12,317 bases of DNA from assembly GCA_016256075.1 (NCBI GenBank), contig SDVU01000560.1, forward strand, positions 1 to 12,317, written 5' to 3'. Shown one piece after another: positions 1 through 7,929 of this stretch. The position numbers and the translations under genes are program-made. The notes under the pieces were generated by a model. It was not told where the DNA came from. It searched no databases and was given only the letters and a program-made list of their open reading frames with translations. Origin of the DNA: Dictyocoela muelleri. Its lineage: Eukaryota; Microsporidia. Positions within the stretch are counted from its first letter, which is position 1. Each line of letters begins with the position of its first letter.

Positions 1-312
1 CTAGAAAAAAGAGACTTGTCTAGTGTCCAACAAATTGATGTTCTAAAAGATGTTGAAAATAAACTAAATGTTCTTATACTTACAGAAAAATTTGATCTTT
101 TGATTAAGAAAAACCCAGATTAATATTTTTTCTTCAGCTTGAACGAGATTACTACCTGTGAAGAAATTAAAAGCTTCATACATTTGTATTTAACGACTGT
201 TGACGTAGAAAGAAGCTTTAGTAAGATGGCAAGTGTTTTAGATGATCTTCGAAGAGGTATGTCTTTTGCAACCCAGGAAATGCTACTTTCTTTATATTAT
301 AATAAAAATTAA
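1..312 (+). pseudogene. hAT transposase C-terminal fragment (dimerization region)
   Basis: Frame 1 reads from the window edge to a TAA at 310-312. The end contains TTVDVERSFSKMASV (about residues 60-75 of this fragment), close to the conserved hAT C-terminal signature in which a Ser/Val-rich stretch leads into xxERxFS followed by a short leucine-rich helix. This region mediates transposase dimerization in the Ac/hobo/Tam3 family. An in-frame TAA at 121-123 interrupts the frame. A pyrimidine-rich stretch ending in CAG follows it at about 125-136, but no convincing 5' splice site is visible upstream, so I read this as decay rather than an intron. The RNase H-like catalytic core would lie to the left, outside the window. 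The family call is firm; the subfamily is unknown. Confidence 0.75.
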
Positions 313-552
313 GTTAAAATCAAAACAAATCAGGTTTTACTTTGTTTTAATTTACTTTGTTCAAAAAAAAAACGTTTTTCTCATTTCAATCTTTATTAAA
401 GCTATAAAAATTTTTTATTTCGTAAATATTAATTAGCAAAAAACTAGATATTTTCTTGAAAAGAACGGATATAATCTTGTAAAAAACCGGATATTTACAG
501 GATAATTTTAGTCAGAAAAAAAGAAAAAACCTAGGTATTCTACCGTGCTCTA
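313..552 (+). other. hAT 3' noncoding end with subterminal CGGATAT motifs
   Basis: This 240-bp AT-rich tail between the transposase stop and the inferred element end has no coding signal. CGGATAT occurs twice, at 466-472 and 488-494, each preceded by an A-rich run. Short repeated subterminal motifs are where hAT transposases usually bind, so these are candidate binding sites. That role is inferred only from position and repetition. Confidence 0.35.
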
Positions 553-588
553 GTCATTACAATTTCATTATTGTGTTTACCACTGTCA
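553..588 (-). repeat. Start of gypsy-1 3' LTR (remnant, truncated by hAT)
   Basis: Read on the minus strand from 588 this begins TGACAGTGG, directly after a purine tract, as a 3' LTR should. Bases 553-579 match 11232-11258 at 26 of 27 positions, in the same orientation, which marks the two as copies of one terminal repeat. Only the first 36 bp remain here, because the hAT element begins at 552. The outermost bases (580-588) are less similar to the other copy. Confidence 0.6.
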
Positions 589-600
589 CCCCCTTCTCCA
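589..600 (-). other. Polypurine tract of gypsy-1
   Basis: The minus strand reads TGGAGAAGGGGG immediately before the TG that starts the LTR. A purine run touching the 3' LTR is where plus-strand DNA synthesis starts in LTR retrotransposons. Its position just past the integrase end supports the LTR boundary at 588. Confidence 0.6.
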
Positions 601-602
601 TA

Positions 603-791
603 TCAGTTTTTATTTTGGTTGGTTTTAATGATTTAAAACTATACCAAATTATATTTCTACGTCTATTTATCATAACATGGTTTGATTATTCACATGTTTG
701 AAGAATTTTGAAAAGACCATCCCAAAATGGCGCAATTTTACTCTTTTAAACTGATTTAACGTAAATAAAGTCTCCCTTAATCGTTTGTAAT
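603..791 (-). pseudogene. gypsy-1 integrase C-terminal fragment (GPY/F-like domain)
   Basis: On the minus strand this stretch codes for pieces typical of the Ty3/gypsy integrase tail: GDFIYVKS, then KSKIAPFWDGLFKIL (the W-x-G-x-[FY] core of the GPY/F module), then HVMINRR and a closing SFKSLKP. The rest of the same integrase lies at 7055-7880, also on the minus strand, on the far side of the pogo insertion. The fragment ends about where the polypurine tract and 3' LTR begin, as expected for the end of pol. It is decayed, with about two breaks, and is part of the gypsy-1 fossil. Confidence 0.7.
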
Positions 792-810
792 ACAGTAGGG
801 GACGATTTTT
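791..810 (+). repeat. pogo left terminal inverted repeat with TA target duplication
   Basis: TA at 791-792 is followed by CAGTAGGGGACGATTTTT. The first 18 bases agree at 16 positions with the inverted right end. CAG at the very end, next to TA, is typical of pogo/Tigger termini. Confidence 0.85.
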
Positions 811-1084
811 TAATCCCATAAAAAAGGCTTTTTTTTGATCCCGGCGTGTTTTTCTTCATATTGTATTTAAAAGTCGATTTTTCCATTATGAAATGCTTTA
901 TAAGATCATTTTATTTATTTAACACTTTTTAATTTTAATAATATGATTTAATGTGTTTTTTTTACTTAAATTTTTTTCGACCCGTCGTTTTTTTAACCCG
1001 TCGTTTTTTTTAACCACTTTTTAAAAAAATATATAACGTATAATTTCCACTTAAAAAAATTTCTAGAATTTTATAACGTAAATT
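811..1084 (+). other. pogo 5' untranslated region with GTCGTTTTTTT repeats
   Basis: This is an AT-rich, noncoding stretch between the left terminus and the transposase start region. ACCCGTCGTTTTTTT occurs at 980-994 and again at 996-1011, and a related GTCGTTTTTTTTT lies at about 6998-7010 near the other end. These subterminal copies resemble the T-rich inner part of the terminal repeat and may be accessory transposase-binding sites, which is inference. Confidence 0.4.
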
Positions 1085-1669
1085 ATGAAAAAAAATTTGT
1101 CCCCAATAATGAAAAAAGAAGATAAAAGAAAAAAAATGTTTCTACTTGAAAAACGAAAAATTGCCTTAGAAATTAATGGAAACATATATATTAGGCAGAA
1201 AATTATGAAAAAATATAATGTGTCAAGACCAGAGGCTACGTCTTTGCTAAAAAAACATTGTGTATTTAATAAATTTAGATCCAAGTGTTAAATCTTTGAG
1301 TTTAAGATCAAATTTATTTAATTTAGAAGATAAATATTCTGACATTAATTTATATCTGACAGAAAAATAAGATTTTTAAGAGAAAAAAGTTTCAATATCG
1401 AAAAGAAAAATTTTTGATTTGGAGATGAGGTTTAAAGAAACTAAGAATGATGATTAAATGGAAATAACAGATTACTTTGTCAAGAAATTCATAAAACGAC
1501 AATCTTTTATTTATATAACTTTGCATGGTGAAGCCGCTAGTGCTGATATGAGTAGTATTGAAGATTTTAAACAAAAATTATTTCATAAATTAGTACGTAT
1601 GACAAAAATGATATTTTTAATATAGACGAAACCAGTCTATACATAAATTCTTGTTTGGACAAATCCTAT
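1085..1669 (+). pseudogene. pogo/Tigger transposase, 5' half (DNA-binding region to first catalytic Asp)
   Basis: An ATG at 1085 opens a 68-codon stretch in which EKRKIALEINGN, then KIMKKYNVSRPEATSLLKKH (about residues 22-58), looks like the first CENP-B/pogo-type helix-turn-helix. Conserved features are a basic start, an I..KY.VS core and a closing xxLLK. The following 300 bp drift through several frames, so the second DNA-binding domain is blurred. From about 1567 the coding signal returns (SSIEDFKQKLFHKL), then in another frame NDIFNIDETSLY, where DET holds the first catalytic Asp (1625-1627). Gypsy-2 begins 42 bp later, after CTAT. At least two frameshifts plus in-frame stops are present. 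Confidence 0.7.
1666..1669. repeat. Target-site duplication of gypsy-2, left copy
   Basis: CTAT sits immediately before the 5' LTR, and the same CTAT is at 6079-6082 immediately after the 3' LTR. Ty3/gypsy integrases duplicate 4-6 bp. The flanks on both sides are pogo transposase coding sequence, so this was the empty pogo site. Confidence 0.75.
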
Positions 1670-1700
1670 TGTAATGTGCATAACAAATGCACTTACATTC
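1670..1700 (+). promoter_or_regulatory. Near-perfect inverted repeat at the LTR tip
   Basis: TGTAATGTGCAT at 1670 is followed after a short spacer by ATGCACTTACAT. These are inverse complements except for one extra base. The same structure occurs at the start of the 3' LTR (5736-5765), so it belongs to the element. It could be an integrase-recognition end or a hairpin in the RNA; the sequence does not say which. Confidence 0.45.
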
Positions 1701-2010
1701 TAATAAAAACCTTTGATTTAATGTTATTCCCAATATTTGAAATTTAGATTTACAGGTCCAGAACCTGTTCTAAACTTAAAAAATAAAATTATTTTTTGTC
1801 AATGACGATTTTTGTGCATTTGAATGAATCTAGAACATACACTTCGATCGAATTAAAAAATATTTTAATCAGTGTTTTTTTTTAAAAAATATAAATATGA
1901 AAATAAAATTAGATCGATGCACAACATGAGAAATCATTCAATAAATTTTTTTCCGAAATCTCTACTTGTTTGTAATTTTAAATATGGGCATCCACTCGGT
2001 GAATACACCA
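1670..2010 (+). repeat. gypsy-2 5' LTR
   Basis: It begins TGTAATGTGCAT and ends ATACACCA, giving the usual TG...CA ends. It aligns over its whole length with 5736-6078. It ends exactly where similarity to the 3' copy stops, and a 134-bp leader follows before gag. The first 35 bases contain an inverted repeat described separately. Confidence 0.92.
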
Positions 2011-2144
2011 ATTTGAGCTCAAAGAGATACAGGGGATGCTTAGAAAGAATTCGCCAAAAAAGAATTAAACAAAAAACTTACAAAGAACGACGATAAAAAG
2101 AATACGCTTATTTTTAATATAAGAATGAGTATTCGGGTATACGT
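2011..2144 (+). other. gypsy-2 leader between 5' LTR and gag
   Basis: This 134-bp stretch should hold the primer-binding site. The bases next to the LTR read ATTTGAGCTCAAAGAGATAC, not the TGG start expected when the CCA tail of a tRNA primes minus-strand synthesis. Either priming is unconventional (internal tRNA pairing or self-priming, both known in some Ty3/gypsy-related elements) or the site has decayed. Confidence 0.4.
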
Positions 2145-2800
2145 ATGACACACCGAATAAATATTTTAAGCTCGATAGAAAACCATGATATTATCAACTG
2201 GGAGATCGCATTTCTTGAGCTTTCAAGGATATGCAAATGGTCCGAAGAACAAAGACTAGAAATACTTACCCAGATCATTGACGTTAATATTCAATATCGA
2301 TTAAGAACATCGGCCACATCTGAAGAAGTATTAACTAAACTACTAAAGCTTAAGTATAACAAAATGTCGGTATATAAATATCAAAACATACCATCCACGC
2401 TCGAACAAAAGTATTTCTTTACAATTAGTGCATATGTTAGGGAAATTGAAGTAAATGTTTTTAAACTCGCGATTTGTTTCGGATGGAGTTATAACATAAA
2501 TTTAGAGAAAATTCAGGAAATTTTTTACTGTGGACTTGACGAAACAGTAAAATTCGAGATGACTAAACTAGCAAATCGAGATTATCACTCTCTTATATCT
2601 ACACTCAAATAAATAGAAAGCTTCTTAATTGAAAAAATCTATAGGGAAGAGCAATTATATCTACAAAATACATTTCATCATGAAGTAAAAAATAATTCAA
2701 AATGTCCTAATAAAAATATGAACAATCGAAATAATAATAAAAATAAATTTTGTAAGTTTCACAATTTAAAAACCCACAACACATCAGAATGCAGATCATA
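2145..2800 (+). pseudogene. gag: gypsy-2 gag remnant with zinc knuckle
   Basis: The first 155 codons from the ATG at 2145 are helical, polar and Trp-containing (NWEIAFLELSRICKWSEEQR and later YVREIEVNVFKLAICF), as in Ty3/gypsy capsid domains. They end in a region where capsid C-terminal helices are expected. Near the end, at about 2751-2792, there is a C-x2-H-x4-H-x4-C cluster inside an Asn/Lys-rich stretch. This is a variant of the nucleocapsid zinc knuckle found in a number of Ty3/gypsy elements. It lies directly upstream of the protease. The region has about one break and is a fossil. Confidence 0.7.
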
Positions 2801-2889
2801 TAAAAAGAAAAATGCATCCAAAGAAAATCAATATAATTCGAATACTAAATCATTCACGATATCAGAACCAAGACCTAAACCTAGCACCA

Positions 2890-3240
2890 TTGAAATGCCA
2901 ATGAAGATTTTTAATAACAATTATAAGGCATTAGTGGACACTGGTTCTATAGAAAAATATTTGCCTGAAAACATCTTAAATGACAACAGATCAAAACATA
3001 TGAATTGGACCCAAAAATAATTACAAAGTCGCAAATGGATCGCGTTAGAAATTAATCGATTTACAAATCTTAAATTTAATCTTTTTTTCAGACAATAACA
3101 ACACATATGCCTCTAAATTCTACATTATTCTGAATCCGATGGATCAACCAATTTTTGGAATGAGATTTCTGCTAGAGAATGATGGAATCATTAATCAACC
3201 AGAAAATTATATCAATATAGATGGCGTAGAATATGAATTA
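2890..3240 (+). pseudogene. gypsy-2 protease remnant
   Basis: KALVDTGS, with the Asp codon at 2937-2939, is the active-site signature of a retropepsin-type aspartic protease, preceded by a short hydrophobic strand as usual. Further along, PIFGMRFLLEND (from about 3148) matches the ILGxDFL-type motif near the protease end that carries the conserved Gly and flap-closing strand. It sits between the zinc knuckle and the reverse transcriptase, the normal place. Decayed, with about two breaks. Confidence 0.7.
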
Positions 3241-3399
3241 AATTTCAATATCGAATATCGTAATTCGGCTGAACAATCCATTATCAACAAGACTAAGGTG
3301 TATGAAATAAAAAACGGCTGCGAAAAAAATTTTCAACTTGTTAAAAAATATAAAACAACAAATCCATCTGTCGGAAATATAAAAAACCATGAACATAAA

Positions 3400-4150
3400 A
3401 CCGAACTTTTCAAAGAATTTAATCTTACAAGGAAAGAATATCCGGTGCCTATAGGCATGCAAAATGATGTCTCTGATCATTTTGATAAACTAATAAAAGA
3501 TCGAATTATAACCGAAACCTAGGTAAAATTACGTATCAACAGCCTTCATTATTAGAAAGAAAAATTGCAAAATTAGACTTGTAATTGACTACAGATATTT
3601 GAACAGTATAACTAAGAATTGTCACCAATATACACCGAATATGTTTGAATTATTAGGCAAACTTAAAAGTGCAACGATTTTTTCAAGCTTAGATCTCAAT
3701 CAAGGATACTATCAAGTTAGTATCGCAAAAGATGATATTCCCAAAACCGGATTTCAAATCCTCAATCGCACATTCGTATTCCACAAAATGCCCTTCGGAT
3801 TGTGCAACGCGCCAGCTAAATTTCAAAGAATAATGAATGAAATGTTAAAAGATGTAAGAAATATCCTAATATATTTGGACGATATATTAGTCTACAGTGA
3901 TAATTTAGATGATAATTTGAATACTCTCAAAGAAATATTTACAATGTTTGAAACTAACAACGTCTCTTTAAATTTTGAAAAGTGTATATTTGCAGTGGAA
4001 GAAATAAAATTTTTATAACATTACATTTCATCAAAAGGAATATATCCAGATATTTCAAAAATCAATGATTTTATATTTAAAATTCCTAAGACAAAAACTC
4101 AGTTACAAAAAATCCTTGATATTCTCAATTGGTATAGACCTTTCATACCC
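3400..4150 (+). pseudogene. gypsy-2 reverse transcriptase remnant
   Basis: The start is marked by YPVPIGMQNDVSDHFDKLI with a following RIITET, the classic entry into gypsy reverse transcriptases. Next come SSLDLNQGYYQV (first catalytic Asp, 3692-3694), TFVFHKMPFGLCNAPAKFQR, and LIYLDDILVYS, with the YLDD box at 3872-3883. A thumb and connection region follows to about 4150, with LNWYRPFIP recalling the usual G-x-xx-YYRxFI motif. All palm motifs are in order and closely match Ty3/gypsy. Decayed, with about three breaks. Confidence 0.9.
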
Positions 4151-4259
4151 ATGATATTTGTTGAACTATCTGATATATATATTCTTTGCTCAAATTCAGA
4201 GATAAGAGGATCAGATGAACAGACACCCATACTTAAATTTTTAATAAAATAGTCGATCA

Positions 4260-4660
4260 AATAAAGGAAAAACAGATACTTCACCACCCAGATTTAAAGC
4301 TACCATTCACACTGAAAACAAACGCCTCGGAAAAGGGAATCGGAGCTGTACTCTTGCAAAATGATAATATCGTTGAGATATACAGCAAAAAGTACAACAA
4401 ACAATAAACCAATTACTCCATAGTCGAAAAGGAAATGCTTGGTATCATCAAAGCCATATCTCACTTCAAACCACATATTTACAACGCTTCGGTAACAATC
4501 ATGACAGATAATAAAAATCTAACATTTCTCGGTGACTTATCAAAAATAATAAATAGATGGAAATTTATTCTCGAAGAATACGATTATAACATAGTGCATG
4601 TCGAGAGAATAATAATAAAGAAGCTGATGCACATTCCAGATCCTTCAAAATTTCTATTTT
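4260..4660 (+). pseudogene. gypsy-2 RNase H remnant
   Basis: LKTNASEKGIGAVLLQ (about 4312-4360) corresponds to the first RNase H motif, usually TDAS.GIGAVL. It is followed by YSIVEKEMLGIIKAISHFKPHI, with the Glu-bearing helix, and TDNKNLTFL with the third acidic residue. HVERIIIK...HIPDPS marks the connection toward integrase, where the usual N.xADALSR motif would be. It lies directly downstream of the reverse transcriptase, as in all Ty3/gypsy pol genes. Decayed, with about two breaks. Confidence 0.82.
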
Positions 4661-4739
4661 TAAATCAATTTCATCATATAAACTACCCAAATTCCGCTAT
4701 AATGAAATCAAAAATCTTGGAGGAAAATTAAAAAAAAAT

Positions 4740-5735
4740 AAGAATGATGATAAAGATTTGAAGAACCTTCTAAGGAAATTACATGAACAATTATCGTATC
4801 CAGGAATCGTTCGATTTCAAAAATTAATTGAAAGATACAGTAATTTGAGTTGCCTTATAAAAATTATCAAAAGCATATCAAGTGAATGTCAAATTTGTAA
4901 CAAGGAGAAAGATAGTCCTCAAAAATTTGGTTGGGTAACACATGAATTCAATGTCGAAATTAAAAATGAATGTATTGCTATTGACATAAAAGGCCCTATA
5001 AAATTGAGTCACTTCGTATCAAAAATTAGAAAGGAGTATTTTAACATTTTAGTGATGACAGATTTATTTACAGGGTATTCTGAAATAACAATAATTCGAA
5101 ACAGATGAAATGTCGAAAATTGATGCAATCAAAATGTTCTTGTTCGATAAACATACACCACCAAAAAAACTTCTTACAGACAATGGAAGGCAGTTTATTT
5201 CTTCCAAGTTTAAAGAATTTTTATTGTAAAACAAAATACAACAACTTTTAACGGCCCCAAACAACTCTACGGGGAATTCAATTGTAGAACGTATGAACAA
5301 AGAAATTAGAATTTCATTGAGAATATCAAGGCATAAATCTTTTGAATCTTGCTTCATAATGCATAGACAAGAATCAATTTAAACATTAACATATCTACAG
5401 GATATAGCCCATTTGTACTGTTTTTTAACAAACCTGTATTTGAAAATAGTAATATTTCTATTAAAATTTATAAAAGCAATATTCTTCAAAAAATGAAAAT
5501 ATCATCTATGAAGTACAATAAAAAGATATCTGAAATGAGGAAAAACATTAGTTATAATGTAAACGATATGGTATTTGTGCGTAATTTTAATACAGACAAA
5601 GTTACTAGTCGCTGGAATGGTCCATACAAAGATGTTCGAATATCAGGCAGAGGAAATAATTTATATTTAGACAAGGGAAACAAAATTATGAGAGTATCAA
5701 TAAATAAATATCGAGCCATATATGAGAGAGGAAGA
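4740..5735 (+). pseudogene. gypsy-2 integrase remnant
   Basis: Three parts are visible. The zinc-binding HHCC domain starts at about 4758, with a His helix LHEQLSYPGI and a later CQIC. The catalytic core has IDIKGPI (Asp 4983-4985), TDNGRQF (Asp 5179-5181) and SIVERMNKE (Glu 5287-5289). The C-terminal module has RWNGPYKDV at about 5610, the GPY/F signature, followed by a SINKYRAIYE tail running into the polypurine tract. I see no chromodomain after it. The order and motifs are those of a Ty3/gypsy integrase. Decayed, with about three breaks. Confidence 0.87.
5724..5735 (+). other. gypsy-2 polypurine tract
   Basis: GAGAGAGGAAGA is an uninterrupted 12-purine run touching the TG of the 3' LTR. 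This is the expected start of plus-strand synthesis. Confidence 0.75.
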
Positions 5736-6078
5736 TGTAATGTGCATGACAAATGCACTTACATTCTAATAAAAACTTCTGATTTATTGTTATTCCCAAT
5801 ATTTGAAATTTAGATTTACAGATCCAGAACCCGTTCTAAATTTAAAACATAAAAATATTTTTTGTCAATGACGATTATCGTGCATTTGAATGAATCTAGA
5901 ACATATACTTCGATCCGAATTAAAAAAGTTTTTAATCAGTGTTTTTTTTAAAAAAAATTATAAATATGGGGATAAAATCAAATCGATGTACAACATGAGA
6001 AATCATTCAATAAATTTTTTCCGAAATCTCTACTTGTTTGTAATTTTAAATATGGGCATCTACTCGGTGGATACACCA
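5736..6078 (+). repeat. gypsy-2 3' LTR
   Basis: It runs 343 bp from TGTAATGTGCAT to ATACACCA and aligns end to end with 1670-2010 at about 92% identity. Differences include several C/T and A/G changes and length changes in T runs. The pogo transposase resumes right after it, following CTAT. Confidence 0.92.
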
Positions 6079-6082
6079 CTAT
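6079..6082. repeat. Target-site duplication of gypsy-2, right copy
   Basis: CTAT, identical to 1666-1669, sits at the outer edge of the 3' LTR. Pogo transposase coding continues on the right. Confidence 0.75.
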
Positions 6083-6960
6083 ATTTTTGACAAAAAGAAT
6101 GATAAAAATGGCACAAAAAAGATAAAACTAGAATCACTTTAATGTTAGGTGTGAATCCCTATTTTGAAAAATAAACCCCATTGCTGATTGGTAAATCCCC
6201 AAACCCGAGAGTTTTCAAAAACATTGATCCGAGTTCTTTTAACATAATATATAGAGCAAACAAGTCATCCGGACTGACTTCAGGATTATTTAACGAATAT
6301 ATTGAAGTGTTAAATGAAAAGCTTTTAGAAAAAAACCGTAGGGTTTTGCTTATTTTAGATAACTTTAGTGGCCATAAAGTTTGAAACAAGAGAAATATAA
6401 AAATTTTATTTATACCTCCTAACTCAACATCTATTATTCAACCTCTCGATGCGGGGAATATTCGATCTTTCAAAGCCTTTTTTAAATCACTCCTAAATAA
6501 CTTTATAATACATAATACTATAATAAATGATTTTTATAAGCCCCAATCTACAAAAAAATTGATCTTTTTTGTATTATTTGTTGTGTTGAGAAGTCAATAG
6601 AACATATATCAAGTGATATTATAAAAAATTGCTGGAATTAAATTAGGATTTTTATGGAGGAATCTCAAGAATTATTATCACTTGATAAAAAAGAAAAAAT
6701 GATGGAAGAAACGGATGATGATAGTTCTTCAAATAGTAGCGTAGTATCAATTTAAATATTTTAACACAAAATTCTGACAAGATTGAAAAGCCTAGTTATA
6801 AAGGAGTTATGGACGCCTTTCGATACATTTCAAATTTTTACAATCTTACGATTAAAAATACCCAAAAGAAACCATGATTTACAAGATAATATCATTTCTG
6901 AATTTTTAAACAAATACCACAAAGAAAATTTATTATTTTACATCCATAAAAGATAAAAAA
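6083..6960 (+). pseudogene. pogo/Tigger transposase, 3' half (catalytic core to C-terminus)
   Basis: Coding resumes with KKDKTRITLMLGVNP (about 6113-6160), then LLIGKSPNPRVFKNI, both conserved in the Tigger DDE domain. VLLILDNFSGHK carries the second catalytic Asp (6358-6360). IPPNSTSIIQPLDAGNIRSFK carries the third (6448-6450). The two lie 30 codons apart, the D30D spacing of pogo-type transposases. Further on, EKSIEHISSDIIKNCWN (about 6591-6640) matches the helix after the core, and an acidic, Ser-rich tail (EETDDDSSSNSS) resembles the C-terminus of CENP-B/Tigger proteins. Breaks visible include a TAA at 6172-6174, TGA at 6382-6384, and later frameshifts. Confidence 0.83.
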
Positions 6961-7054
6961 ATAATTCTAATTTTCAATTTAGGCGTTTTTTTAGTCTGTC
7001 GTTTTTTTTTTCGACCCTATTTTTATAATATAGCAAAAAACGCCCCCTACTGTA
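6961..7054 (+). repeat. pogo 3' end with right terminal inverted repeat and TA
   Basis: A T-rich noncoding end contains GTCGTTTTTTT at 6998-7008, matching the left subterminal repeats. The terminal repeat at 7035-7052 reads, inverted, CAGTAGGGGGCGTTTTTT. TA at 7053-7054 is the right target duplication. Gypsy-1 integrase sequence begins directly to the right. Confidence 0.83.
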
Positions 7055-7880
7055 CTTATACACCTTGATATTTTTGATTCTATAAATTCCTCTTTCCTTT
7101 GAATTTTTTTTGATAGCACATTTCAAATTTGTTATTTTTTCATTTGTAAAAGGATATTTCCCGAAAAATAATTCGTATGGAGTTTTTTTTCTGTGCTATC
7201 TGTAATTAAATTTCATCTATTTTTAATCAAATTTTTGGAGATCGGAAACCTTTAATTGAAATGAAACATTCTCATTATTTCATTAATAGTTTTATTAACT
7301 CTTTCAGAAATTGAGTTACCCGTTGGATTAAATTTTGTACCATGTTTAAGTTTTATACCTATTTTTAATACATATTTTTAAATATTTACATCTTATTGTT
7401 TACCGTGATCTCTTAATAATTTCTTTGGATTACCATATAAATCAAACCAAATTTTTATCAAGGATTTCATTACATATTTCGATTTTATACTTTTAAGAAT
7501 TTTTACTTTTGTAAACCCGGTACATATATCAGTTATTGTATGAATATATAACTTCTTACCCATTTCAGTTTCAATTATTTCAGTAACGGACCCACTATAT
7601 CAGTTGATAAGAAAAAATTTGGATTTTAGTTATAAAAGTTACCTTAGACGGATGCGTATCTGGCAATGAATATTTACACGTTTGACATTTACGACAGTTT
7701 TGATTTACATAACTTATTTCTTTTTCGAGATTTTTCATTTCAATAATTTTACTTAGAGTTTTCTATGAACTATATATACCAGGATGTCTAAGTATTTTAT
7801 GAAAATATATATTAATATTTGTGATACTCTGTCTGTGTTAAATTACAATTTCTTTTAATTACTAATTTTACTATTTAGTT
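7055..7880 (-). pseudogene. gypsy-1 integrase remnant (zinc domain and catalytic core)
   Basis: From the right, YFHKILRHPGIY (about 7775-7815) and CRKCQTC (about 7675-7696) form the HHCC zinc domain. Then come DIVGP (Asp at about 7599-7601), KLYIHTITDICTGFTKV, LLRDHGKQ (second Asp at about 7408-7410; most gypsies have SDNG here) and SISERVNKTINE (Glu at 7303-7305). PYELFFGKYPF (about 7160-7190) is the conserved SPYELLFGxxP motif that follows the core. The sequence then runs straight into the pogo right end, and the C-terminal module is at 603-791. It is a fossil with several breaks. Confidence 0.82.
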
Positions 7881-7929
7881 TCAATTCATTAATTATATTT
7901 TCATGATTATATTTAGAATTTTTATTAGT

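Larger units (their letters stand above)
1..552 (+). mobile_element. hAT-family DNA transposon, 3' part, cut by window start
   Basis: The window opens inside the transposase C-terminus of a hAT element and runs through its 3' untranslated region to a probable end at 552. The last bases, read on the minus strand from 552, start TAGAGCACGG, which fits the YARNG form of hAT terminal repeats. The next eight bases (553-560, GTCATTAC) fit the nTnnnnAn target duplication typical of hAT. The matching 5' end and the other duplication copy lie outside the window, so the boundary is inferred. From 553 onward the sequence matches gypsy-1 LTR sequence at 11232-11258, which independently places a junction at 552/553. 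Confidence 0.6.
1670..6078 (+). mobile_element. gypsy-2: full-length but broken Ty3/gypsy LTR retrotransposon
   Basis: The element is 4,409 bp with LTRs at 1670-2010 and 5736-6078, flanked by CTAT on both sides. Its coding remnants run in Ty3/gypsy order: gag with a zinc knuckle, aspartic protease, reverse transcriptase, RNase H, integrase. Integrase after RNase H separates it from Ty1/copia. It is structurally whole end to end but carries about ten coding breaks, so I treat it as a fossil. The LTRs are about 92% identical by hand alignment. Of the substitutions about 16 are transitions and 6 transversions, the rest being short indels. This implies an old insertion; no calendar age is possible without a rate. 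Confidence 0.92.
793..7052 (+). mobile_element. pogo/Tigger-type (Tc1/mariner superfamily) DNA transposon, split by gypsy-2
   Basis: Its ends are inverted repeats: CAGTAGGGGACGATTTTT at 793-810, and the same sequence with two mismatches, inverted, at 7035-7052. Both ends abut a TA dinucleotide (791-792 and 7053-7054), the target-site duplication of the superfamily. Between them lie the two halves of a pogo-like transposase on the plus strand. Removing gypsy-2 and one copy of its target duplication leaves about 1.85 kb, a normal size for a pogo/Tigger element. The element sits inside the gypsy-1 integrase, since gypsy-1 coding sequence abuts both of its ends. Confidence 0.85.

Noticed and set aside
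121-136. Possible intron end (pyrimidine-rich run ending in CAG) right after the in-frame stop in the hAT fragment
   Set aside because: No credible 5' splice site or branch site is visible upstream, and the fragment reads through in the same frame on both sides of the stop, so simple decay is the easier explanation.
242-436. Open stretch starting inside the hAT region
   Set aside because: It overlaps the hAT transposase C-terminus in another frame and is almost entirely Phe, Ile, Lys and Tyr from AT-rich noncoding DNA.
1063-1284. Minus-strand open stretch opposite the pogo transposase start
   Set aside because: It is a shadow of the plus-strand helix-turn-helix coding region and consists mostly of hydrophobic residues complementary to Lys-rich codons.
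1872-2096. A 74-codon open stretch overlapping the gypsy-2 5' LTR, with a similar stretch at 5890-6090 in the 3' LTR
   Set aside because: The resemblance is explained by the two LTRs being copies. The frame runs out of the LTR into unrelated sequence on each side, and the amino acid content is what AT-rich DNA gives by chance.
5552-5758. Minus-strand open stretches opposite gypsy-2 integrase (also at 5064-5357 and 3238-3480)
   Set aside because: They are antisense shadows of recognisable pol domains and contain no motif of their own.
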